From positions 306,440-370,439 of the forward strand of contig NZ_APNK01000001.1 in assembly GCF_000732535.1 (NCBI RefSeq): a DNA stretch of 64,000 nt, given 5' to 3'. The notes beneath the pieces are model-generated. The model made no database searches and had not been told where the DNA came from. It saw only the letters and a list, made by a program, of their open reading frames with translations. Position numbers and translations under genes: made by a program. Position 1 is the stretch's first letter. Every line of letters starts with the position of its first letter. This stretch comes from Salinisphaera hydrothermalis C41B8 (GTDB lineage: Bacteria > Pseudomonadota > Gammaproteobacteria > Nevskiales > Salinisphaeraceae). This document shows positions 19,516 through 27,462 of the stretch, piece by piece.

Positions 19516-20370
19516 CTAGGTATTGAGGATTACCCCGCCGTTGAGGTGCAGCGTCTGCCCCGTCATGTACGACGATTCGTTGCAGGCGAGATAGACATAG
19601 GCCGGTGCGATCTCGCTGGGCTGTGCGGCCCGGTCCATCGGCACCTGGCCGCCGAAGTGCGCCGTCTTTTCGGCATCGAAGCTGGCCGGAATCAGCGGCG
19701 TCCAGACCGGCCCGGGTGCGACCGCGTTCACGCGGATGCCGTCGTCGACCAGATCCTGAGCAAGCGAGCGCACCAGGCCCTGAATGGCGCCCTTGGTGGC
19801 CGAGTAGTCGATCAGCGTGTCGTTGCCCTTGAACGCATTCACCGAGGACGTGGCGATGATCACGTCGCCCTCGCCCAGGTAAGGACGTGCCGCGCGACTC
19901 ATATAGAAATGGCTGAAGATATTGGTTGCGAACGTGCGATGCAGCTGCTGATCGCTGATCCGGGTAATGTCCCGCCAGTCGTACTGCTCGGCCGCGTTGT
20001 TAACCAGAATATCGAGACCGTCCCATAGGTCGCTGGCGCGCTCGATGACCTCTTCGCAGAAACTCGAATCGCCGACATCGCCGGCCATCTTCTCGCAGCG
20101 GCCGCCGTATTGTTCGACCAGTCGTACGGTCTCGTCGGCATCGGCATGCTCGTCGAGATAGACGATCAGCACCCGTGCACCCTCGGCAGCGAAATGCACG
20201 GCGACGGCCCGGCCAATGCCGGAATCCCCGCCGGTGATGACCGCTCGCTTGCCTTCGAGTTTGCCGGCCGGACGGTAATCGCTGCGGATAAACTCCGGCT
20301 CGGGCTGCATGGCGTGTTCGTCACCCGGCTGTTCGGACTGGCTCTGTTCGGGAAAATGCTTTTCGCTCAT
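19516..20370 (-). CDS. SDR-family oxidoreductase of the YdaD/YhdF stress type
   Basis: The 284-residue enzyme is a classical short-chain dehydrogenase. The NAD(P) loop TGGDSGIGRA is at about residues 46-55, NNAA follows in the middle, the active-site pair is in DYSATKGA, and the C-terminus is TGQTLHLNGG. The N-terminal extension of about 35 residues (rich in Gln, Glu and Pro, then SDYRPAGKLEGK) is typical of the general-stress SDRs of Bacillus and proteobacteria. The substrate is unknown. The frame runs on upstream to 20805, but that part overlaps the next gene, so the ATG at 20370 is used. Confidence 0.9.
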   Translation of the reverse strand: MSEKHFPEQSQSEQPGDEHAMQPEPEFIRSDYRPAGKLEGKRAVITGGDSGIGRAVAVHFAAEGARVLIVYLDEHADADETVRLVEQYGGRCEKMAGDVGDSSFCEEVIERASDLWDGLDILVNNAAEQYDWRDITRISDQQLHRTFATNIFSHFYMSRAARPYLGEGDVIIATSSVNAFKGNDTLIDYSATKGAIQGLVRSLAQDLVDDGIRVNAVAPGPVWTPLIPASFDAEKTAHFGGQVPMDRAAQPSEIAPAYVYLACNESSYMTGQTLHLNGGVILNT

Positions 20371-20417
20371 GGCATTAGCTCTCGAAGAAGAAAATTGATC
20401 GACGAATGCAAGAGGCC

Positions 20418-21245
20418 CTAATCGTGTTGGCTGGTGTCGTCGGTGCGATGAAACGCACAGCTGTGCAGTGCCGTCTGCACGCTCTGTCCGCTTTGCCAGC
20501 AGTTGGCCTGCGGATGGACGTGCGGCATGGGAATATCCGCCCGGTTCGCGCGGCGCTCGTCGGAATCCACGCCCAGGCGACGATCGCGCTCGGCCAATTT
20601 CTCGCGATCGATCTGTCCGTCCTCGGTGAAGGCCATCATCAGCTGCGGCACGCCATACGGAAAATCGTCGCGATCGACCTGCCAGGTATGAAACGTCTTG
20701 CCGTAGGTGGTCACCAGATCCTCGAAATAGGCGTGTTCGGCCATTTCGGGGATTCCGGGCGCGACCAGCTGGCCGGATTTGATCTCGTAGTGATGGCTGT
20801 GCCATAGCCGCTTTTCATCGTCCGGCAGCCGGGCATAGCGTTCGGCGCTGATGATGTATTCGATACCGATCAAGCGCGCGTCGGCGGCGTTCGAATCGAA
20901 GATCACGCACTGATGCAGATCCGGCGCGAGATGCATGCAGAAATGACTGGCCTCGACCTGGCGCCCCATATCGTCGGCATACATATGAAAACCGTTGAGA
21001 TAGGTGTTCATCGATTCCAGCGGAATCTTGCGCTGCGCCAGGGCGGCGGCCGTATCCAGCGCCTGATGCTTGGGCGGGTGGCCGCGTCCGCTGGGCACCG
21101 CACGGCTCAGGCGCCGTCCGAGCCAGAAACCGCCCGCGACCGCCAGGCCGGCGGCAAAGCCCAATGCGCCTTCGGCGGCGCCGGTGGGCAGCGAACGGCG
21201 CGAGCGCGGCCGAAGATCGAATCGAGACGGATCGAACCGGGACAT
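20418..21245 (-). CDS. DUF1264 / oil-body-associated protein (OBAP) homologue
   Basis: The 275-residue product matches the OBAP/DUF1264 family known mainly from plant seeds and some fungi and bacteria. Visible landmarks are HFCMHLAPDLHQCVIFDS, ARLIGIEYIIS, LWHSHHYEIKSGQLVAPG and TFHTWQVDRDDFPYG. The conserved Cys, His and Glu residues suggest metal binding, but no reaction is established for the family. An N-terminal hydrophobic stretch (about residues 24-44, glycine- and alanine-rich) could anchor it in the membrane. GGAGG precedes the ATG. It lies 47 bases upstream of the SDR gene on the same strand, among general-stress genes. Confidence 0.85.
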   Translation of the reverse strand: MSRFDPSRFDLRPRSRRSLPTGAAEGALGFAAGLAVAGGFWLGRRLSRAVPSGRGHPPKHQALDTAAALAQRKIPLESMNTYLNGFHMYADDMGRQVEASHFCMHLAPDLHQCVIFDSNAADARLIGIEYIISAERYARLPDDEKRLWHSHHYEIKSGQLVAPGIPEMAEHAYFEDLVTTYGKTFHTWQVDRDDFPYGVPQLMMAFTEDGQIDREKLAERDRRLGVDSDERRANRADIPMPHVHPQANCWQSGQSVQTALHSCAFHRTDDTSQHD

Positions 21246-21409
21246 GGCACTACCTCCGTTTGCGGGCGCGGCCCATCAATCGGCCGGCCGGTGATACGTC
21301 TGCCGAGTGTGGTTGGCTTCCCGGCGCCTCGTCTGTCCGGGTAAACCCCGACATGGCACACTCACTCGGGGGCGTCGTCCCGAGATAGGTAAATACCCGA
21401 ATTTTCAGC

Positions 21410-21430
21410 AGCTTCGGGCTGCCCGAAGCT
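21410..21430. promoter_or_regulatory. perfect 10-bp inverted repeat upstream of the DUF2267 gene
   Basis: AGCTTCGGGC and GCCCGAAGCT flank a single base, 40 bases before the DUF2267 start in a gap between divergent genes. No T-run follows on either strand, so it is more likely a protein-binding dyad or a 5'-leader structure than a terminator. Confidence 0.4.
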
Positions 21431-21470
21431 AGCCCCTGTTGATGTTGCGTGTTTTGATCGAGCCGTTGTA

Positions 21471-21857
21471 ATGCAGACCGAAACCCTGACCGCAGCCGTT
21501 CACAACAGCTGCCCCGACCTCGACGCCCAGCGCGTGGCGCAATGCACGCTGATTACGCTGGATGCACTGGGCGAGCATCTGAGTACCGAGACCGGCGATC
21601 GGGTGGCCTCGGGGCTGCCGGACGACGCGGCCGGCGCATTGCGTTCCGGTTCGCGCCGAGCCGACACCACCGGCGAATCGGTCAAGATCGGCGTGTTTCT
21701 CGACAAGGTCCGCACGCGTACCGAACTGCCGCCGGAGCAGGCCGATTCGCTGACCTATGCGGTCGCAATCACGCTCGCTCACATGCTCGACGAATCGCGG
21801 GTGCAGTTACTGCGCGATCGGCTGCCCTCGGAACTCGACCGGCTGTTTCGCGACTAG
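21471..21857 (+). CDS. DUF2267 domain protein
   Basis: The 128-residue acidic protein has the DUF2267 pattern: a first helix pair with TLDALGEHLSTETGDRVASGLPDDAAGAL and a second half ending LRDRLPSELDRLF. Family members are common in stress-gene clusters and have no known activity. It is divergent from the OBAP gene. No strong ribosome site precedes the ATG. Confidence 0.8.
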   Translation: MQTETLTAAVHNSCPDLDAQRVAQCTLITLDALGEHLSTETGDRVASGLPDDAAGALRSGSRRADTTGESVKIGVFLDKVRTRTELPPEQADSLTYAVAITLAHMLDESRVQLLRDRLPSELDRLFRD

Positions 21858-21965
21858 GGCCGCAGCAACTCGCACGAGACGCCATCGCGCGCCGGCTCCC
21901 CTATTCAGCGCTCCGCTGCGGCCGCTCGGCGATGCCCCGCCGCGCGGTTACGGTATAGACCCGGT

Positions 21966-22349
21966 CTACTGCGGCCGATTACAAATCGTGGCCAGCTCGT
22001 CCAGCAGCCATTCCGGATCAAATGGTTTCTGAACAAATTCTACGTCCGGGGCGAGCTGTCGTGGCAAGCGATCGTCCACGAATTGGGTGCCGCTCATCAG
22101 GATGAGAGCTGGCGGACGATCGAGGGCGGCGACTCGCTCACAAAGCGTGGCACCGCTCATACCGGGTAATAGCCAGTCGACCAGAAGACAACGAAAACGT
22201 GGCGTTTCATCCGCGGCGATGAACGATTCCGCCGAATCGAAAAGCCGCACATCAAAACCGTCGCTACCCAATAACGCGGCCATTGACATGGCAAAACCGG
22301 CGTCATCATCGATCACCGCGATTCGGTATTGTCGAACGGTATCCGGCAT
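21966..22349 (-). CDS. single-domain (receiver-only) response regulator
   Basis: The 127-residue product is one CheY-like receiver domain with the acidic pair in VIDDD (residues 14-15), the phosphoacceptor Asp58 in LLVDWLLPGMSG and Lys108 in FVQKPFDP. There is no output domain, so it must act by protein contact or phosphotransfer. The ATG at 22349 opens the domain; a GTG at 22415 would add 22 unrelated residues. It follows the NDH-2-like gene by 67 bases on the same strand. No kinase gene is adjacent. Confidence 0.88.
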   Translation of the reverse strand: MPDTVRQYRIAVIDDDAGFAMSMAALLGSDGFDVRLFDSAESFIAADETPRFRCLLVDWLLPGMSGATLCERVAALDRPPALILMSGTQFVDDRLPRQLAPDVEFVQKPFDPEWLLDELATICNRPQ

Positions 22350-22416
22350 GGCTACGGCTCGAAGGGAACTGATAGCACTTACGCGCGAGGCGTGAGTTTC
22401 GATGCACCGTGACACA

Positions 22417-23688
22417 TTAGTGCACTTTCACCCGCGGCCCGCGCTGGGGCGAGAACAATTCCTTGAACATACGGGCGCTGCCCCGCACCCGTCCCAGCAC
22501 TACCATCTCATGCTGGCGCTCCAGTCCACGATAGGCTGCCGCTGCCACCCGACCGCGGATTTGCAGATCGTGTCCCAACCCGCTGCGCAGACGTCCGACG
22601 GCGCCCGCGGCGCCCAACGACATCAGCGTGCCCTTGTGCCGATATTCGAAGGCGCGCGGCGCTTGACCCGCGCAATAACGCGGCAGCTCACGCGCCAGGT
22701 GGTTGGCCTGTTCGCTCGCGGCTTGTGCCGTCGGTGGCGCCTCCGATCCTTCCACCGCAGCGCAATCGCCGAGCGCGAAAATATCCCGGCGGTCGACGCT
22801 CTGTAGCGTCTTGCGAACCCGCCACTGACGCTTGTCGTTGGCTTGTAACGCATCGATTTCGTCGACGATCGGCGGTCCGACGCGCCCGGTCGCCCAAACC
22901 GTGAGCCGGGAGTCGAGCCGCGTACCCTCGTCGGTTTCGACATGATCGGCCGCGACGCGGCTGATTTGACAGCCGGTGCGAATGGTCACCCCGACATCCT
23001 CCAGCCGTTCGCGCACGGCGCGACGCTCGGTTTCGCCCATCGACGGCATGAATTCATCGACGGCTTCCACGAGAGTGACGCGTAGACGCGGCCGGGCGTC
23101 GCGCGGCGCCAACGCAGCGGGTTGCGCATCCGTCGCAAGATAGGCCGCCAGCTCGACCCCGGTCAGGCCGGTTCCCACGATCACGGTATCCATGGCGTCC
23201 CGGCACTCGCCGACCGTGGCATCGAGCGCGGCGAGGGACAGCCGGCTGAACAACGCCTCCGCATCTTCGGCGCGATCCAGCATGAACGCATGCTCGGTTA
23301 CCCCGTCGACGCCCAGATCCGGCGTTACACCGCCGATGGCCAGTACGAGGACGTCGTACTCCAGCTCGCGCTCACCCACGACCCGATGGCCCTCACCGTC
23401 TTCCATGGCATCGAGCTCGATGCGACGCGCATCCGGCGCGATATCGCGCAGACTACCCTGCACGAATACGAAGCCCCAACGCTCGGCCAGACCGGCATAT
23501 TCCATCTCGTCGACCATGCCGCGTCGGGCGCCGGCCGCCATCTCGTGTAGCCGGGGTTTCCAGATGTGGGTGGGCGACTGGTCGACCAGAAAAACCCCGA
23601 TACCGGGTTGACCGGCCAGCCGCACGGCCAGCTCGAGGCCGCCGGCGCCGCCGCCGGCGATCACCACACGGGTCGAAGTTGAACTCAT
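22417..23688 (-). CDS. NDH-2-type FAD-dependent NAD(P)H oxidoreductase
   Basis: The 423-residue flavoprotein has two dinucleotide-binding motifs, VVIAGGGAGGLELA at the N-terminus (FAD) and TVIVGTGLTGVELAAYL near residue 170 (NADH), then ALGDCAA and a C-terminal membrane-associating part with LMSLGAAGAVG. This is the layout of non-proton-pumping NADH:quinone oxidoreductases. In a stress block it may serve redox balance. The ATG at 23688 opens the FAD motif; the frame upstream to 23919 is not family-like. Confidence 0.88.
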   Translation of the reverse strand: MSSTSTRVVIAGGGAGGLELAVRLAGQPGIGVFLVDQSPTHIWKPRLHEMAAGARRGMVDEMEYAGLAERWGFVFVQGSLRDIAPDARRIELDAMEDGEGHRVVGERELEYDVLVLAIGGVTPDLGVDGVTEHAFMLDRAEDAEALFSRLSLAALDATVGECRDAMDTVIVGTGLTGVELAAYLATDAQPAALAPRDARPRLRVTLVEAVDEFMPSMGETERRAVRERLEDVGVTIRTGCQISRVAADHVETDEGTRLDSRLTVWATGRVGPPIVDEIDALQANDKRQWRVRKTLQSVDRRDIFALGDCAAVEGSEAPPTAQAASEQANHLARELPRYCAGQAPRAFEYRHKGTLMSLGAAGAVGRLRSGLGHDLQIRGRVAAAAYRGLERQHEMVVLGRVRGSARMFKELFSPQRGPRVKVH

Positions 23689-23941
23689 GATCTCTGTACC
23701 TCGCGGGTCGCAGATTCGCGTTTGCCGCCATGGTCGCGCAGGTCGGCGATCGAATTGATCCGGGAAAGCACATAGAACCTTCGGGCCGATCAGCTCCGGC
23801 CGCCGCGATGATCCGCGCCGCACGCACCACGACGCGCCCCCTCGTGATATCCCGTAGCGGCCCCGTCGGCCTGCCCTATGGTCAGCCTTTCCTGATCGGG
23901 CGGATGCTGGCTGCATCATTCGTTTCTGCTGGAATCACATC

Positions 23942-25108
23942 ATGCGTGCACTGCGCTGGCACGGTACCCACGACGTCCGCGTCGACCAGATCGAAGACCC
24001 CGCGATCGAGGATCCACGGGACGCCATCATCAAGGTGAGCGCCACGGCGATCTGCGGCTCGGATCTGCATCTGTACAACGGCCTCATGCCCGGCATGCGC
24101 GCCGGCGACGTGCTGGGCCACGAGTTCATGGGCGAAGTGGTCGATACCGGCGCGGCGATCGACAATCTCGCCGTCGGCGATCGCGTGGTCGTGCCGTTCA
24201 CCATTGCCTGCGGCGACTGCTTCTTCTGCAACGAGCGGCTGTATTCGCTGTGCGACCACTCCAACCCCAAGGCCGATCAGGCGGCCGAAGCCATGGGCCA
24301 TTCACCCTCGGCGCTGTTCGGCTATTCGCATTTGCTCGGCGGCATCGCCGGCGGGCAGGCCGAATACGTCCGCGTGCCCTATGCCGACGTCGGGCCTCTG
24401 AAGGTCGAATCCGATTACTCGGACGAGCAGCTGCTGTTCCTGTCGGACATCTACCCCACCGGTTGGATGGCCGTCGATAATTGCGACATGCGTCCGGGCG
24501 ACACGGTCGCGATCTGGGGCTGCGGCCCGGTCTCGCTGTTCGCTATCCGCAGCGCGTGGATGATGGGCGCCGGCCGTGTGATTGCGATCGACCGCATACC
24601 CGAGCGCCTGGCGATGGCCGAGGAGAAAGCCGGGGCCGAGACCATCAACTTTGAAAAAGAAGATGTCTACGAACGCCTGCAGGAGATGACCCGGGGCCGC
24701 GGTCCGGATTGCTGTATCGATGGCGTGGGCGCCGAAGCGCACGGCGCCGGCGACCCGGAAGCGGTGCGGCGCGATCCGGACTCCGGGGAGCCCAATCACC
24801 CGGAAGCGATCAACGAAATGATCAAGAGCTGCCGCAAGGGCGGCCGTCTGTCGCTCCCCGGCGTTTATACCAGCCCGGTCGACGGCTTTGCGCTCAATGC
24901 GTTGATGAACAAGTCGCTATCGGTGAAAAGCGGGCAGACGCATATGCACGCCTACATGCCGGCGCTGCTCAACACGATCGAGCAGGGTCTGATCGACCCG
25001 TCGTTCATCATCACGCATCGCTACGGCCTGTCGCAGGCCGCCGATGCCTATGCCCAGTTCAACGCGAAGGAAGACGGCTGTGTGAAGGTCGTCATGACAC
25101 CGGACTGA
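23942..25108 (+). CDS. zinc-dependent alcohol dehydrogenase (MDR, formaldehyde-dehydrogenase-like)
   Basis: The 388-residue enzyme has catalytic zinc ligands Cys38, His60 and Glu61, the structural zinc cysteines 90, 93, 96 and 104 in [15 protein letters not shown], and a Rossmann motif [11 protein letters not shown]. The insertion near residue 255, [17 protein letters not shown], is seen in glutathione-independent formaldehyde dehydrogenase-like members found in stress clusters. The physiological alcohol or aldehyde is unknown. It is divergent from the NDH-2 gene and precedes the metallothionein by 38 bases, probably as one transcript. Confidence 0.9.
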   Translation: MRALRWHGTHDVRVDQIEDPAIEDPRDAIIKVSATAICGSDLHLYNGLMPGMRAGDVLGHEFMGEVVDTGAAIDNLAVGDRVVVPFTIACGDCFFCNERLYSLCDHSNPKADQAAEAMGHSPSALFGYSHLLGGIAGGQAEYVRVPYADVGPLKVESDYSDEQLLFLSDIYPTGWMAVDNCDMRPGDTVAIWGCGPVSLFAIRSAWMMGAGRVIAIDRIPERLAMAEEKAGAETINFEKEDVYERLQEMTRGRGPDCCIDGVGAEAHGAGDPEAVRRDPDSGEPNHPEAINEMIKSCRKGGRLSLPGVYTSPVDGFALNALMNKSLSVKSGQTHMHAYMPALLNTIEQGLIDPSFIITHRYGLSQAADAYAQFNAKEDGCVKVVMTPD

Positions 25109-25146
25109 TCGCCCCCATCCGAGAATGAACCACCAAGGAGCACATC

Positions 25147-25356
25147 ATGGCTGAATGCGATTGCTGCGGTAACGAGTACGACGGGGCGTTCGAGCTCACC
25201 CAGGACGGCAAGACCTATACCTTCGACAGCTTTCAGTGCGCCATACAGCAGATGGCGCCGGTCTGCCCGAGCTGTCATTGCAAGGTGATCGGTCACGGCG
25301 TCGATCTGGGCGACCGAACCTATTGCTGCAACCATTGCGCCGGCCAGGCGTCATGA
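25147..25356 (+). CDS. prokaryotic metallothionein
   Basis: The 69-residue protein has ten cysteines (4, 6, 7, 31, 40, 43, 45, 60, 61, 64) and several histidines (44, 50, 63). The C-terminal block CPSCHC-HGVDLGDRTYCCNHCAG matches the bacterial SmtA/PmtA metallothionein family, which chelates zinc, cadmium or copper. The N-terminal CDCC pair and the TYTFDSFQCAI segment resemble longer family members with an added zinc-knuckle-like part. AAGGAG precedes the ATG. A GC hairpin follows the stop. Confidence 0.87.
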   Translation: MAECDCCGNEYDGAFELTQDGKTYTFDSFQCAIQQMAPVCPSCHCKVIGHGVDLGDRTYCCNHCAGQAS

Positions 25357-25363
25357 TCCGCTG

Positions 25364-25387
25364 GCGGGCGGCCGCGAGGCCGCCCGC
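25364..25387 (+). terminator. 10-bp GC hairpin after the metallothionein gene
   Basis: GCGGGCGGCC and GGCCGCCCGC form a perfect 10-bp stem with a GCGA tetraloop, eight bases after the stop codon. Only GTT follows, so termination by this hairpin alone may be partial. Confidence 0.5.
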
Positions 25388-25411
25388 GTTCCCGTATTCG
25401 AGAGCCGTTAC

Positions 25412-26590
25412 GTGACCCGACCCCTCTGTTTCTTTGTGCATCATCAAGGCCGTGGCCATGCGGCGCGTACGCGCGCCACGATCGCCGCGATGTCGGAACA
25501 ACGACCGGTGAGCGTCGTGACCGCGGACCCGAGGCTGTTCGACGGCTTCGAGCGGGATATCGAGATCGTCGCCCTGCCGAACATGATCGGCGCCGCCGTG
25601 CCGACCGCCACTCTCTATGATCACGCCACCCCGGATACCTTGCACTGCGTGCCGCTGGGCGTGCGCGAGATGCGCGTGACGATGCGTCGGATAATCGATC
25701 ATCTCGACGAGCGCGATGTCGGCCTGTTCGTGATCGATGTCTCGGCCGAACTCGCCCAGCTCGCCCGGATTGCGAGCGTACCGGCGGTCAAGATTCGAAT
25801 GCACGGCCGCCGTGACGACCCCGGCCATCGGGCCGCCTATCAAGCCTGTACCGGCCTGCTGGCGCCGTTCGACGAAGCCCTGGAACAGCCCGAATACCCC
25901 GGCTGGGCGCGCGCCAAGACGTTCTATACCGGCGGCTTGTGCACCCACACCAGTGCCGTACCCGAGCGCGCCGACGCCCGGCGGCGGCTTGGCCTGCCGC
26001 TCGATCGCGAAATCGTCCTGGCCATGACCGGCGGCGGCGGCGCCGGCACGCCGTATGCCCCGCTCACGGTCGCCGCGCGGGCGGCGCCGCACGCCCTGTT
26101 CGTCACCGTGGGTCCGTTGCATCGCGAGGGCCACGAAACCGATTTTGCGAACCTCGTTAACCACGGCTGGATCGACAACGTCACCGACTATGTCGCCGCG
26201 GCGGATATCGTGATCGCATCGGCCGGCGACAATACCGTTACCGAGATCGCGCGCGTCGGCCGACCCTATATCTGCACGCCGGAATGGCGCTATTTCGACG
26301 AACAGACGGCCAAAGCCGAACGCCTGGCCGCGCTCGACGCGGCCTTGCATACGCCCCGGCTGCCGGGCGACAACGCCGGCTGGGTGAGCCTTCTCGAGCA
26401 GGCCCGGGCATTGTCCGTGGATCGCCTTCAGCGCCTGTACGATCCGGCCGCCGCCGTTAACGCGGCCGGCTGGCTCGAACGGCTGACCGATCGTCTCTGG
26501 CAAGACGCGGATACCGCGGAAGACTCACATACGGTCCGCCGTCTCCACGCCGCGGGCCCAAGAGCCGCGGCATCCCGGGCCGGCAGTTAG
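25412..26590 (+). CDS. GT-B glycosyltransferase, family-28-like
   Basis: The 392-residue product has the GT-B two-domain shape of MurG-like transferases. The N-terminal HHQGRGHAARTRA motif is the equivalent of the GGTGGH loop, and the C-terminal half has a donor-binding region with TGGGGAGTPY and ASAGDNTVTEIARVGRP. Donor and acceptor cannot be read from sequence. It uses a GTG start at 25412. It is convergent with the GT2 gene, overlapping it by four bases, and opens the glycosyltransferase region. Confidence 0.82.
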   Translation: MTRPLCFFVHHQGRGHAARTRATIAAMSEQRPVSVVTADPRLFDGFERDIEIVALPNMIGAAVPTATLYDHATPDTLHCVPLGVREMRVTMRRIIDHLDERDVGLFVIDVSAELAQLARIASVPAVKIRMHGRRDDPGHRAAYQACTGLLAPFDEALEQPEYPGWARAKTFYTGGLCTHTSAVPERADARRRLGLPLDREIVLAMTGGGGAGTPYAPLTVAARAAPHALFVTVGPLHREGHETDFANLVNHGWIDNVTDYVAAADIVIASAGDNTVTEIARVGRPYICTPEWRYFDEQTAKAERLAALDAALHTPRLPGDNAGWVSLLEQARALSVDRLQRLYDPAAAVNAAGWLERLTDRLWQDADTAEDSHTVRRLHAAGPRAAASRAGS

Positions 26591-27462
26591 CCGAAACAGG
26601 CTTCGGGGCCAAGCCGTGCCGCGCGGATCTCTTCGGTCGTCGGGCGACGTCGTACGGCCAGCTCGTCGGCATCCGGCTGCCAGTCGATGAACCCGTCCTG
26701 TGCCAACAGGTCGAGCCAGTAGTCCATGCACCATTCGCCCCAGATCGTCCGATAGCGGCGTGCGTTGGCCACAATCGAATCGAAGTGGGCCAGCGGTGGT
26801 CGATGCACGGCGTGATGCTGATGCCACGCGCGGGCGTTGCCGACCCAGTAGGCCGGAATACCCGTAGCCGCGAGCCGCCGGGCATAATCGGTTTCTTCGC
26901 CGCCGTAGCCGATATAGCCCTCGTCCATGCCACCGGCCGCGAAATAGTCGGTCGCGTGGAGCGCGAACGACAGCCCCCACAGCTGGCCATGATCCGGCTC
27001 GTGGCGAATGCCGCCGCGGGGCACGGCGGGACGGGCCGGATGCACCACCGCGCGCTGATCCAGCCGTGGGCCATCCAGACGGCCCGCAGGGTCGAACACT
27101 ACCGCCCCGGCCGGCAGATATCGGACCTCGCCCATATACAGCGCCGGCCCGCTCGCGAGCGCGCGTCGGTAACGATCGACGAGCGGACGGCTCGGAATAC
27201 AGTCGACGTCGAGAAAGATCAGGCCGGGATGTGCGGCGACTGCCGCCGCTGCGTTGCGGGCCGCAGCCAACGGCAGCGCCTGGCCCGGCACATAGATATG
27301 ACGTACCGGGAACCGGGTCGCCGGCAAGCGCGCATCCGCTTCGGGCTGCATCCAGGCGATGACCAGTTCGTCCGGCGGCGACTGCTGTTCATTCAAGCCG
27401 TGCATGAGGTTAATCAGATGCCGATGCCGTCCGCGCACCAGCGTTGCCACGCTAACCTTCAT
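26587..27462 (-). CDS. family 2 glycosyltransferase with galactosyltransferase-like C-terminal motif
   Basis: The 291-residue protein begins VSVATLVRGR, a GT-A fold start, and has LDVDC (the DxD metal site, about residue 100) and YGGEETDYARRL (about residues 186-197), the acidic motif of the galactosyltransferase-like C-terminal domain. It lacks membrane segments. Its ATG overlaps the stop of the sucrose-phosphate-synthase-like gene by four bases (ATGA), so the two are translationally coupled and probably act on the same glycan or glycoside. Confidence 0.85.
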   Translation of the reverse strand: MKVSVATLVRGRHRHLINLMHGLNEQQSPPDELVIAWMQPEADARLPATRFPVRHIYVPGQALPLAAARNAAAAVAAHPGLIFLDVDCIPSRPLVDRYRRALASGPALYMGEVRYLPAGAVVFDPAGRLDGPRLDQRAVVHPARPAVPRGGIRHEPDHGQLWGLSFALHATDYFAAGGMDEGYIGYGGEETDYARRLAATGIPAYWVGNARAWHQHHAVHRPPLAHFDSIVANARRYRTIWGEWCMDYWLDLLAQDGFIDWQPDADELAVRRRPTTEEIRAARLGPEACFG

